From Gymnorhina tibicen (lineage: Eukaryota > Chordata > Aves > Passeriformes > Artamidae), in assembly GCA_013399875.1 (NCBI GenBank), contig VXAZ01007544.1, positions 1,631,091 to 1,695,090 on the forward strand: a DNA stretch of 64,000 nt, given 5' to 3'. Below the pieces are notes generated by a model. That model had not been told where the DNA came from. It searched no databases and saw only the letters and a list, made by a program, of their open reading frames with translations. Below, piece after piece: positions 24,958 to 36,903 of the stretch (its first letter is position 1; each line of letters starts with the position of its first letter). Both the position numbers and the translations under genes were made by a program.

Positions 24958-25159
24958 GTTCCTCTGTGGTGCCCATGCAGAGACCCTTCTGGCCTGCTTT
25001 ATCGCCGCCGTGTTGCGGAGCCGACAGCTCGCCGGAGCGTGAGCGCGGGGCTGCACGGGAAGCGGCTCAGCCGCTCTCCTCGAGGCTGCCCCGCAGCGCT
25101 CTGCGGGAAGGTTGCGGCTTGCCATGCCAACGCAGAAACCCCAGATCGCAGCAGGTGAT

Positions 25160-27892
25160 AGTTTAGAATCAGTATGTTTCAAGGCACGTTATTCCATGTT
25201 TACTAGAAAAAGTAAGAGACATTCAGCTGAACCTTGCACAAAGAGCGTATTTCACCTTAATTAGTGAGAATTCTGCTTCTTTGGCAAAAGCAGGAATGAG
25301 ATCTTAAATTTTAGGCTGTCTTGGTCAATATAAAAATTGGTACCTAAATGCAGGTGCATAAACAGGTTCCTGATGAAATATGTGCAGTCTAATGTTAGCA
25401 AAAAGGAAAACACTTGTCATCTGTATCACTGATTTGCTGAAGTACAGCATGAGCACTTTTCCTCCTTCCTTGATCTTTCCTACCCCATGCTGACATACCT
25501 TTAACATCCTCTTTGCCTGTATTTTCTGATGTACACGTAAGATTTTTTCAGATAGTTTCTGTGATTTCTTACCTTCAGTGGGCTTCTCTAATCTTATTGT
25601 TTTGACGCTGAACGTATACATAAATCCCAAGCAAAAGCATCTAAAACTAAGGAGGAGGAACGGTGAGGGGGGAGTGGGGATAGTTTAGATCAAGATATAT
25701 TATGACTTGTCATTTTATTTCATCTTTTTTAGCACCTCACAAAACCAAGCAACAGGAATTGTACTCAAGCAGAAAGTTTTTGCCCCCAAATCTGCTCTGT
25801 GCATTTAGACTCAGTGCTTTCCCTTCCCTCTCCCTCAGCCTACCTTTAAAGATAGCATTTCTGCTCACCAGGTTTTTTTTCAGTAGTTCCATTAAGTGGT
25901 GGGACCACAAAAGGAGCACAGCAGCTCTCCCTGCCCCAGTTCTACAGGTAGTCTGACAAGGCAGTGCACAGAGGAGCATTGTGCTGTAAGCTCCTGTTGA
26001 TAACACCTCTTGCTCCTGAGGAAGAGAGCTATAATTTGGGGAATGGCTGTGCTCTTTATTTCCTCTCAGTAGGCACGTGTAAATCAAACTCAGTAGGCAT
26101 CTTTCCCATTTTCATATGACCCCAACAGCTGGATCTGTTAATAGCCCGAACCAGTCCTAATCCTCTTTAAGAGACTGAATAAAATTGGGGAAATATTTTA
26201 ATTTTTGTGTGATAGACTCTAATTACCAGATACACAGATTAGGAACCTGTCCCCTGAAAGACTGCTAACAAGTTCTTTTTTTAACAAGTTGGGGCTTTCA
26301 TGTTAACACTAGGATCCTGTTTGTTATGACTTTGAAATTACGGTGTTAAAGAGCTTTATCTTCCAACTGTTTTGTGAATTATTTTGAATTTATTATAATT
26401 ATTTCTCTAAGATTCCAGTAGTTATGTACAGGAATGAGAATTCATTGTTTAAAAGGACTTAAGATACCAAAGGATATTTAAATTCTTCTGATTATAAAGA
26501 CAGTTTAAAACTAAATGGAAAAATGGACTTTAGCGGACACTGTCACAGAGATTGCAAGTTCCTACATATTTTAAAATGTATGAGTTGTGAAATGATCCAA
26601 GGAACTTTGAAACCACATCAATTATTTTGCATCTGGCATTGCACACCACCTGCATAATGAGAGAGCAGAGGGCTTGATGATTTTTGAAACTTTTTTCAGT
26701 GAATAGTCACATGAGCACATTGTACTGTTCACCAGACAAATGGAAAGCTATCGATGTCTCAGAATTCCAAAATTACTTTTATTGAATCTTGGCTTATATT
26801 TGGCTTTGTTTGGTTGGTTTGTCACTTTGGCATATTTTGATATATCAAAACCTGAGTATTTTTTCTAAAGAGCAACATAAATTATATACAGCTAAATCCT
26901 TCTTTGTATATGCAGTTGGGCTGCCCCAGGGGAATTGAAAGCAGAATGTGATATATGCTGTCTGAAAGGGCACATTTTAATATGTGCAGTTTCATTGTTT
27001 ATTAGGTTTCAAAAAGACTCTGTAGCCAAAGCAGTTAATGTATGCAAACATTTGGCTCTTTTGTCACTCTCCAAATAGTTTTATTTGCATCAGAGAAGTG
27101 TTTCAGTATTTCTAAAAATCTGACCCAGTATAGATGTGTTTAAGGGAAAAAAACAAAACAATCAAGGGCCAGACCTGGAAAAGTGAAGTTAATATTCGTA
27201 TTGACAAATGCTGATTCACACACTGCAAATAACACAAATTCTTAACAGCAGAGCATCAAAACTCTGCATCACTATATGTACTTGGATATAGCTTAGAGAA
27301 AACTTTGTGAGTAACTGCATAATTCAAAAATCAACAAAAATAATAGAAAGGCTACTTGCAAGCAAATTCATTACAGCCTTGATGTCCTCTGCTCAGTACT
27401 TTGCGTGGCCATTTATACCACTGTGAGGCAGCTGTTACAATATGACACCTTACAGCCTTTTAACACCTGTGTAAAGGTGTAATAACCCTTGTGTCAGTGT
27501 AAATATTATGTGCAGGAAGATACTTGATCCTTAGCTTGTGAAGCACAGCCTCCACCTCCCTCAAACCAGATGGGTGTCCACAGATGAGCCAACAGGAGAC
27601 AATGGCTGAAAAGAAGGACCATGCTGTGATTGCCTATTGAAAGTGAAGGGTAAGGCCTTCTGTAGGTCTGCTAGAGCTACAATTGCCTGCCCTGAGGTCT
27701 TTTTTCTTGGAATATTTGTACTCCTAAAATCTTAAAAATATGAATTTAATTGTGTTACTGCAACATTACGGGAAACAATAAACTTAACTTCCTCCAGGCA
27801 TCAGCATCTGAAAAAGTTTTGGCTCTCCAATGACCATTTGAGTTAAAGTGTACGTGCAAATGTGAATTTTTACAAGGAGGTAAAAGTGGACT
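25160..27892. other. Unique AT-rich non-coding sequence
   Basis: No gene, RNA or recognisable transposon. Opposing frames of 84 and 116 codons at 25.7-26.1 kb overlap each other and lack family resemblance. Confidence 0.55.
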
Positions 27893-28765
27893 CACAGAAT
27901 CTAATATTAGAGTTGGAAGGATTCTCCAGAAGTCATCCACTGCAATTTTTGCCCTGAACAAGTCCAGTAAGATCACATTACCCAGTCAAGTATTGAGGCT
28001 CTCCAAGGAGAGATTTTGCACAACCCCTTTAAGCAAGCTGCTCTGGTATTTGACCACCTTCCTGCTAGAAAATATACTTCTTATATTGCATCAGAATTTC
28101 CCACATTCCATCTTTCTCATTGCCTTTCATCTCTCCATGTGCACCTCCATCTCCTTTATGTTCTCTTAAAAGGTGGCTGTAGATAGCAGTAAGATCCCCA
28201 TTTTATCATCTCTTCACAGGACTGAACAAACCCCATTCCCTCAGCCTCTCTTCATACATCCTGTGCTCCAGCCCCCTGCTCAGCCTGCTGGTCTTTTCTG
28301 GACTACTCTGAGTGTAGAAATATCTACCTCAACTGGGGAGCCCCAGCATTGAGATGTGATACCCCAGGAGCCTAAGAGCGGGGAAGGATCCCTTCCCTGG
28401 AACTGCACACTACACTCTTGCTCATGCAGCACATGGTGGCTCACCTTTGATGCAAGGGCTCACTGATGATCATGCTCAGCTTGTTGAATACAAGGATGTC
28501 CAGGCCTTTTTCTTCAGAACCACTTTTCAGCCAGTCTGCCCCCAGCCTGTTCTGGTGAATGGGGGTATCCTTCCTATTCCTTCCCCTGTGCAGAACCTGA
28601 CTTTTGCCCATGCTGATTTTCATGAGGTTCCTGTATGCTCATTTCTCTGAACTGGCAGGATCCCTTTAAACGCCAGCCTGGTCCTCTACCACATCCATCA
28701 CTCCCCACAGTTGGTTAACATCCACAAACTTGCTGAAAATCTGCTTTCAGATATCTGAAAATTAT
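27893..28765 (-). mobile_element. Long ancient CR1 LINE 3' segment
   Basis: The plus strand carries about 870 bases of reverse-complemented CR1. It begins with an entry block like 'agagttggaaggattctcc', continues through the 'caagctgctctggtatttgaccacc' type block, the 'cctcagcctctcttcatac' block and 'cagccccctgctcagcctgctgg', and goes on into the more 5' region with 'ccagtctgcccccagcctgt', 'gaacctgacttttgccc', 'catgaggttcctgt' and 'catccacaaacttgctga'. It is the longest CR1 copy here but is heavily mutated, so an old insertion. It is minus oriented with no intact reverse-transcriptase frame. The right-hand boundary is approximate. Confidence 0.85.
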
Positions 28766-30254
28766 TTACAGAAGAAGTCATCTGCAAGGGAGAGCAAGGC
28801 ACAGAGTTTTGAGAGCCACATCTCCTCAAACCTGGACTGAACTCCAGCTGCCCTTGAAGTGAATGTCAAGGTTAGCTCACAAGACACCTATTAGAGCTTT
28901 TGAGTTGCACATGTGTCTGAGGAGACTCTCACTTGATGCACAAGGAATGTTCTGCTGGAGCAATTTTTGATCTTCTGACAGACAAAGATAGTGGGAGATA
29001 TTTCCAAAAAACATTCTCCACCTTTGGCTGTTCTTATGTAAAAGCAATACATGGATTTCTTGGTAGGAATCACTCTTCTGCCTCACAAATATCTGTTAAT
29101 TTCCCAAATAGAAAGAGATTCTCCTTCCCTGGCCAGCTCTCTCTTTTTGTCCCCCTGCCAATGTAAAGTAGGCATAGTAGAATAACTATAATTGAATCAA
29201 GTGATTGAGAAGTTCTACAAGATGTTCTGTATTTTAAGAAAGAGATCTACTTCATATTTTCTTTACTTATCAGAAAGAATCCTTTCTCCTTGAAAAAGGA
29301 AAATGTTGTCTACTTTTTCCTCTCAAAATTAATTTTTACAGCCAACTTACAAACATTGGAAACAAGGTGGTAAGAGAAGTACTGGCTGACCTTTAACTGG
29401 AAGCAGAACAAATGGCTTATCTCTTATAATCAGAAAGATTCAAAAGCTCCTCAGATGCATATGCAAGTGATTTATTTTTGATATGTACTAATGAGATATG
29501 AATTGAATAAATTTAAATTCATTGGAGTAACTGTTAGTAATAGAATTTTTGTTTTAATTATCACCTACAATAACAATTTGGTTAATATCAGATGCTATCC
29601 AGTGTTTTGAGTAAGTAAGTCACATCTTCCAAAAGATGTAGATTTCCTATTAACTTTTTCTTGTTACTACACTTACTGTCTTTCACTTTAATGTAAGGCC
29701 TTTTTATCACCTTATTCTCTTCTGGTGTTATAATTTTCATTGGTTTGAGAAAAGAATCAAAACTTTTATTGACAAGAAAGGAAAAATGAGTGAAGTCTTT
29801 GAGTTAAAGATACATGATTCAGATACAATAGAAGAACTTCCCCAGGAATAGGGAGTTAGTTTTGGGGGTTGTGAATAGGATTCATCTATATTTTGGAGGA
29901 CAATTTGTGTATATTAACATATCTGTGCTATTCTTGACACAGTTCTGGTGATTTATATCAAATGAAAGAACTCTTGCACCATGTAGACTGATAATCTACA
30001 GTAGCCTGAAATCACAGCACTTAATTGTCATCTGGCTGGTTCTGGAAAAAGATTTCTGATGAGATATATTAGAAAGGGTTTTAACCCTAAGCTGTCTTCG
30101 TTTGTTGACCCCTTCTTTCCCCGGTCCTACACTCTCCTTTTCATAATCAGTGGAGACAACCATTACAGAAAATAGGAATATTTCAGAGGGGGATTCAGCA
30201 GGCCTATTTTAGATGCGTACTTTAGGATGTAATTAATTTCACCCTAAAAATGTC
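28766..30254. other. Unique non-coding sequence
   Basis: No gene was seen. Opposing 60-77 codon frames at 28.88-29.17 kb overlap one another. The CR1 at 27.9 kb could extend slightly into the start of this stretch. Confidence 0.5.
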
Positions 30255-30336
30255 AGTTGGAACTAGGTACTCTTTAACGTCTCCTCCAACCCAAATCGTT
30301 CTGTTATTCTATGGTTCTATGATATGATGCAATTTA
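30255..30336 (+). mobile_element. CR1 LINE, very short 3' terminus
   Basis: Plus-strand CR1 end with 'gtctcctccaacccaaatcgttctg' type text (positions 30280-30304), then decayed terminal octamers (attctatg, gttctatg, atatgatg). Only about 80 bases remain, a typical severe 5' truncation. The orientation is opposite to the CR1 at 27.9 kb. Confidence 0.8.
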
Positions 30337-33300
30337 CCCCAAAAACTGTACAAGCAATTTAGATTTTTAGTTTATACATAGATTTCTGCAATCCATCTGT
30401 GCTTAATTTGGTAATTTTCAAATTTTGCTTTAGGTGCTTCTAATTTATTTGCAGTATAAACTTAGGCCATTTATATTCAACTGAATATTGACAATCAAAT
30501 TTTCAGTGGTATTTCAATCCACCAAAATAGTGTTAGTTGCCCATTGTGATGTCCAGACACATAATTAAAGGTGAATTAACACCTAACTTTATGAGATGCT
30601 CTTGAAAGAAATATGGCATGCCTGCAATGTCATGCATTAACAAAAATATATTTGAAAATGGACCCGTAAGTTTCTCATTTATTTTTGGAAGTAAAACATG
30701 TCTGATACAAAATTTTATTCTAACCTAACTTCTAGTATTTCCCTTTCTTTTAATTTAAGTACTTCAGATAATATCTACCACTAAAGCACAGTAAAAGAGA
30801 CATAAAGACAGTGGCTGTCAATACAATGATAAACTCATTTTTTTGGTGACTGAGTACAGAATGAAATAGGATAACAAAATAGCCTTCCTTAGTTTCAACC
30901 ACTCTCACAGCCCAGTATGAAGGGTATGAGATGTGTGCAGTGTCAAAGTTCTGTAATATGATAGAGTAGTCCAAGGCTCAGTGTTAGATCTGGCATCCAT
31001 TTAGCGTTCAAAATTAAATATAACTCATTTCCTGTCATTGACTTGTCATTAACATCAATAATTTCAATAATAACTTCTGGTAAACTTAATTCAGTATTTA
31101 TTAAAACAAATGTGTTAAGCTGATGTTATGAGATATCATGCTGAGACAGATCTGATTTCTGAAAAATCCTTTAAGCTAGTAAAACAATTATATGTAGTTA
31201 TTAAATATAATCATTGTAATAGAGGCTGACCCTCTTGGCTGCCTAAGACTCTTTAAAATGACCTACTACAAAATAACTTTAAATTGTATGCCCTCGTTTC
31301 TCAAAATGGACAGGAACAATTTTCTGTTTCCTAAGTTAAATATTCTTTCATTAACTCTGTAATGAGCATTCAGAGAAATTTTTCTTATGTAGGGCTATTC
31401 ATTTATCTCCGGTGTGTGTGAGAAGATGACCTGTGACTTTCAAATGTGAATTACTTTGCACCCTGAAATGCATTTTAAATGTTAAATACATTAGACTATT
31501 TTTAAAAATTCTTTTATTTAAATTGTTTCCATATAGAAAAAAATCTATATAGCCAGGCTGGCATCTGCAATATTCTGCAATTCACAGTGGCAATGGTGTT
31601 TTACAAGAAATATAAGGGGCTATTTCTTGGTTGAGAAGATAAGCAGGAGTAGTATTAAAAAGGCAGAACTACTGGTATGATTTCTGGCAGCAGGTGCAAT
31701 TTGCTGTGATTGCAGACATTACAGTCATTTCAAAGCCAGGCCAAATTTTACTCTGCTTTATACTGAATGAACACAAGGAGCTCCTTACCTTTATCCTTCC
31801 TAGATGTTTCTGTTCTTTTGGCTTAGAAAATTTTCCAGACAGCTGGTTTTTGAATTGTGAAGAAAAAAGTCAAAGAACTTAGGAAAGTCAAAAGAAAAAC
31901 ACAAAATAGCAAGTGTGGTATTGATATTTTTTTCTACCTGTTGCTGTCTCTTCCCCTTCCTCTTTTCATAGCTCTGCTTGCCTTTGCTGGAAGTGTTACT
32001 CATAAGCTCTGAACTTGTTTGAACTCTGATGAGTTCTCTGAAACTTGCCATCTTCTGAAGCATTTTTTCTGGACAAGTCTCTCACTAAGAGCAGAGCCAC
32101 TTGAGCCTTGTGAGTGGGTCTCTTAACACAGCCTAATGAAAAGCCATCAAAGCTTAGAATAGACTTTTCCTCCCGCATCATCATGGTAATTGGGCTGTGT
32201 CAGTCATCATGCTGCAGATCTCTTAGTACAGTGCAAATGTGATTGCTAAAAGCTTTTGAATCAGAAATACTCTGAGTTGCTTGGAAATACTTGGTCTTAT
32301 AATTCCTGTGCTCCAGGGGATTTGAAACAGAGGTTTATTCTCACTCCACTAAAGAAAGAAAGACATTCTCTGAAATTCCCCCCTATCTTTGAAGCCTGTG
32401 GAAGAAAAACATCTCATGGAGTTGTGTTATTTCAGTGTCCTATGCCATGGAAGAGTTTAAAAGAGTTTTTAATTTCTTTTTCCTTTGAAAGAGATTAAGT
32501 CAGTTGCAACTTCAGACTATCAAATATTAGAACTTATGATGAAGCTACAAAGTCAGCTCTACCAAGGCAACTTTAAGTACACTATAACACGTTATCCACG
32601 CTACATATGTGGATATACTTGCCAATGTAATCAGTGGAAGTTTTAATTTAAGACAAAATAAACATAACTACATTTAAAAAAATCTAATTAGGACTAGAAA
32701 TGTTTTTCTATCAGAGGTTTAAGAATTAATATAAGGTCTATTGTATTGAAGACAATGAGACGCATTAAAACTTACTTAATAATGTATTGTTAGTGGGTTA
32801 TCCAGAGAATTGAAAACCAGTCTCCCAGACAAATACCTTGAGCATTTTTCTGGCTTATTTTTTGGTATGATCTCTCTCCCTCTGCCCTCTCCCTCTTCAC
32901 CTCCTCCCCTTCCTCTCTTCTTTACTTGGCCATACAGGATTCAGGAATAATATTCTTTTGAATCTAATGTGTATTGAAAGTTCAAATTTTTATTCATAGC
33001 CATCCTCCAATTATAAATATTTTATCAAAACTATACGAAGTATATTTTATGTATTATAAAGCCACAATCTTTCATCTAAAGGCTATGGTTTCATTCATTT
33101 TAAAAGGAAGTGTTAAGCAACTGGAAACAGAAACTGCCCATTATCTGCAACACCATCATAGGGTTGAATTTCTCATCCTAGGTTCTAAGCAATTTACACT
33201 GCTTTCCTGAATTAACCACAGGTCATCTTTTTGCTTGACCACAAAATTGTTTTTCTGGTCTCATATGAGTATTTCAGGTCTTGTTCAATTACGACTTAGA

Positions 33301-34917
33301 TGTGTCCTCACTGAAGCAAGCAGCTGGAGCAGTTTGATACTTTGCTTCCCATGAACCAGAGAATAACACCTCATCAACTTTGGCAGGAGAAAAGAAGTAT
33401 GAACCTTCCTTGTGTTTTAGCATGAAGCCTAGAACTTAGCTTCAGCTACAGTCCTTTGACCTTTTAGTTTACTGGTCATTACACTGAAGCAGCTTAATTG
33501 TGTTCAGACACTGCAACCTACAGCCAGAGGCAGGGGTCTGTGGGGAAAATCTCTTAAATTGCTACAGCCATTTGTGAAGCAAATGGATGCCTAATGTCCA
33601 CACCACTGCACACATCCCTGCACTTATGAAGATTGTAGACAGTCTAAATTTTCTTATTTTCCTTTCCTCTCCCCTGTCCTGTTTGAACACAGAGGAGCGG
33701 TTTGCATTCATCTCTTTCTGCTTGGCCTTATGGAAGACAAAATGGCCATGAAATTTTGTAATTCTCTGCCAAGGCCTGTCGATGTGGTGGAAACTGTTCA
33801 TACCTTCTCCTAACATCCCTCCAAAGCCATAGAGCAAACAAGGGCACACAGTGAAGATTCTGTGTGTCAGTTACAGAATCTAGCTTTAATAACTGTAAAG
33901 CTTTCCATGCATAAATGGTGCCAGAGTAAAATATTAATGTGTGTTCCTGTGAATAATCCAGAAATGTCATCCTGTAACCTAAGAAAGGGGTTTCCCTAGT
34001 TTCCTGGCCTTCTGTAGCATGGGAACAATGGCTGTGCTACACAGAACAAAGTGCTGCTTTGTGTTCTCTAAGCCCAGGTTTTCTGCCTCAAAGCACAAAC
34101 CTTTCAGGGTGCATTGCTATGCAAAATATTGCTGTGATGAAATTCCCCTTATTACATCGTCATTGCTGATGTAATATGATCTCTAAAAAATAACTAGAGT
34201 ATATTTTCTGTGACTTCTGAAGTTGAAAGGTTTTTCTGGGATGTGTTTAGTCTCCATGGTGCTACCACTTTCAGCCCCAGAAAGACTGTAAAATCAGAAT
34301 TTTTCAGAGTATTCCTGAGATATTTTAGAAGCACTTGATTTCAAAAAGTGATGTTACCCAGCTTCAGAGCACAGGTTTCCTTTCAGGTGACTCAGGTTGA
34401 AACACACAGCCACAGGCCATTCTTGGTGGTGTTGTCTCAGTTAAAACATGCCTGTCCTGCTTGAAACCAGTACCAAAGAGGTCAAAACTGCCCTTCATTT
34501 TGGGTGGTGGAGGCAGTGTGGGAGTTAAAGCTTCTCCTTCTCTCAGTGTAATAATGAAACAAGGACGTTTGGTTATTACACCTTTCATGCACGTGGAATT
34601 TCATGCACCTGTTACACCACATACTGCCACATAAGAAATATCACCATGACTATTTATGGTCTTTTAAGTAAAAATCCACATTCGAAGTTGTCTATTTCTT
34701 TAGTAAAGGTGTATTGCCTCTGACTTGTCAAATGCTGTCAAAGTTCCTCTGCCTCTGAGATAACAGTCAGTGTCCTTAGGAAAAAAGCTGCTCTCCTGCA
34801 GGGCAAGGACGTGAGAGGATTGTGATCATACTCCCTGCCTGAGAACATTGACTGATGGGTGAAAAAGAGAGAGAAAGCAGAAAAAAGACTTTAGACCTGC
34901 TGTGGCTTTAGGCTGAG
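30337..34917. other. Unique non-coding sequence
   Basis: No gene, RNA gene or clear mobile element was seen in this 4.6 kb. A pyrimidine-rich patch lies at 32873-32925. A short imperfect palindrome with 7-base arms (TATCCAC/GTGGATA) lies at 32593-32615. Open frames reach 95 codons and are shadowed on both strands. Confidence 0.5.
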
Positions 34918-35102
34918 CCTCTCTTCTCTCTTCTCTCTTCTTTCTCTCTTCTCTCTTCTCTCTTCTCTCTTCTTTCTCTCTTCTCTGTTCTCTCCTTTCT
35001 CTCTTCTTTCTCTCTTCTTTCTCTCTTCTTTCTCTCTTCTTTCTCTCTTCTCTTTCTGTTTCTCTTTCTCTTCTCTTTCCTTCTCTTTTTGTTTGTTTCT
35101 CC
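34918..35102. repeat. 185-bp polypyrimidine/polypurine tract
   Basis: Almost pure C/T on the plus strand, built of mixed TCTCT and TTCTTT units with an approximate 11-12 base period. On the minus strand it is a GA tract, which explains the three overlapping frames rich in Arg, Glu and Lys at 34826-35191: purine-only DNA can form only the TAA/TGA/TAG-free codons AAA, AAG, AGA, AGG, GAA, GAG, GGA and GGG. Long mirror-symmetric tracts of this kind can adopt triplex (H-DNA) structure, which is known of the class but not shown here. The tract ends in T-rich text followed by CCCACAG, a strong acceptor-like sequence at 35101-35107. Confidence 0.9.
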
Positions 35103-35107
35103 CACAG

Positions 35108-36832
35108 GTTCGCAGTCCCTGTAAAGAGCAAGGGACATTCTGAAGCTGCAAAGCAGCTGCCATCACACTTCTTCCTTATGCAAGAAAACATTTTCTATTT
35201 CTTTATTGATGTTGTTCCCATGACTGCATGAGGATTCTCTGCAGAAGTGAGGAAGGAAGGTCAGTAGCTAATGCTGATCAGGAATTTTCCAAAAGAACTT
35301 GGAAGTCTTTCTCTGTTCATCAACAAAAGCCCAGCGGAAATTAGAAGGTTCCAAAATCTGCCTCATTTCCTGCCAGCTCACCTTTCTTGCTGTTCATCAT
35401 CCATATGTCTGGATGACAGGGAACCAAGTGCCTGGTAGCTCTGTCTGTCCAGCATGAGGGTTCTCAGATCTGAACAAGTCTAGTTCAAGAGATAACTCCA
35501 ATTCTCCACCATACCTGAAACTGAAAAATATATATATTTTTTAAACTAGGCTGTCTTACTTTTGCAGGATTTAAAATTACCTTACTGCTAAACTATAGTC
35601 TTATCTACAAATTTACAATTACTTAAATATTTAAAATAATCCCCTACTTTCATTACCTTTTAGTTTCCTAAATACTGCCTTTTACTACACACACAAAAAA
35701 AATTTTTAAAAAAGAAAGATAGCATTTATCTTTTCTTTTTTCCATGCTTCTCAGTGCCAGTGAGAGCAATTGGAAGGCCCCTTCCACCCCCAGATTCTCA
35801 GCAGGTAGTTGCACCAAGAGTTAGGTGCACACATGTGCTGTGTCTATGATGTGCATTCTAAGTATGTTTAGAATTTCATTAATAGGAACTCACATAAAGC
35901 AATTGCATTCCTGTGTTTATTTAGTTATGGAAAAATGGGGCCAATTCCATTTTCAGAGCACTAGAAGTTTGAAGACTTTGTTTGTAAAAAGCTTCTTTAT
36001 TTTACACCAATAAGGTAACAAGATATTTTGGGTTATATTGACTATTTATATCTGTTTATTTCATTAGTATTGTTAGGACAGCTTTGTGAACAGTATGGGT
36101 TCATCGCTTGGATATGAAGCCAGAGCTCAGTTTATTTTTAAAGTATATTTAATACTCTAGAGATAGATCAAAGAAAACTCTTCTTGAAAACTATCTGGTT
36201 TTGGTATTTTTTTGTGCTTCAAAAACTTCTCAAAACAAAGATCATTTATGTTAAAAAATTGAACAAAAATTGGTACAAGATCTGGAAATATTTAGCCATT
36301 AATCCACATTTCTAATGTACCTTAAACAGTCCTCAGATATTCAGACTGTCTTGCTTCCAGGATACCCACTCTTGACAAAATAAAACGTGACCAGATGCCC
36401 TGCAAAACACATACATTTTAGTAGTAAATAAACAAGTTCCCAATAGTTCTCTTGCAGTCAGCAAGGGAACTAATTTCCAGCTGCTTGTTTTCTTGTAACA
36501 GCTGAATAAATACATTCCTGGTACTATAATACCTTCAGCAAGAAAATGATTACACAGTAACTCAAGACCCAGATATACTCCTCCTGCTGTTGTTTATCTG
36601 AAAGCAGGTGGGATATCACTCAGGTATTTAATAAGATCCTGTAGATGAGGGATCTAAGCCAAGAAAAAAATGCTCTCATGGGAAGATGTAACTGGAATAT
36701 TTCCCTTTCATTATTATATTATAGGTGTATTATAGGTGACTAATTTAATGTGACTGAACTGAAAACAGAAAATTAAGTTCAGTAAATGAAGCTTATAGAA
36801 AATAACAAAAACGTTGAAAGATAGAGTTCTGT
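35108..36832. other. Unique AT-rich non-coding sequence
   Basis: Includes a short (TA)n run near 35528-35536 and A runs near 35690-35720. A small duplication of 'tattataggtg' lies near 36717-36738. No gene was seen. Confidence 0.5.
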
Positions 36833-36903
36833 GACAGGGTTGCTTATTGTCACAGGGTTATTGACATGGTTATTGTCACTGCTTATTGACAGGGTTGCTT
36901 ATC
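36833..36903. repeat. Complex local duplication
   Basis: 'gacagggttgctta' occurs at 36833-36846 and again at 36888-36901. Between them are degenerate relatives ('cacagggttattgacatgg', 'ttattgtcactgcttattg'). The stretch is built from variants of one motif, TTATTG(T/A)CA plus GGGTT, shuffled rather than cleanly tandem. Confidence 0.8.

Larger units (their letters stand above)
24693..25153 (+). mobile_element. Solo endogenous retrovirus LTR with intact core promoter
   Basis: A 461-base element starting TGTAC and ending GCAGCA, so it has the TG...CA termini of an LTR. It is flanked by GGTGGT (24687-24692) and GGTGAT (25154-25159), a 6-base target duplication with one mismatch. The internal order is that of U3-R-U5: pyrimidine-rich U3, reverse CCAAT (24798-24802), GC box CCCCGCCC (24816-24823), TATAAAA (24887-24893), a variant poly(A) signal AGTAAA (24952-24957), then a strongly GC- and CpG-rich U5. 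No gag, pol or env sequence adjoins it, so it is a solo LTR left by recombination between two LTRs. A 6-base duplication fits class II (beta/ERVK-like) integration, which is an inference. The local GC content stands out sharply from the AT-rich surroundings, and the overlapping frames of 124 and 128 codons here are by-products of that composition. Confidence 0.8.

Noticed and set aside
24668..25182. Overlapping frames of 124 and 128 codons on opposite strands
   Set aside because: Both lie in the GC-rich solo LTR. GC-rich DNA has few stop codons.
30074..30087. Telomere-like AGGGTT/AACCCT inverted pair
   Set aside because: Only one repeat per arm, far too short to be an interstitial telomere array.
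34826..35191. Three overlapping minus-strand frames rich in Arg, Glu and Lys (up to 121 codons)
   Set aside because: They are the purine strand of a polypyrimidine tract. All three frames are open for the same compositional reason.
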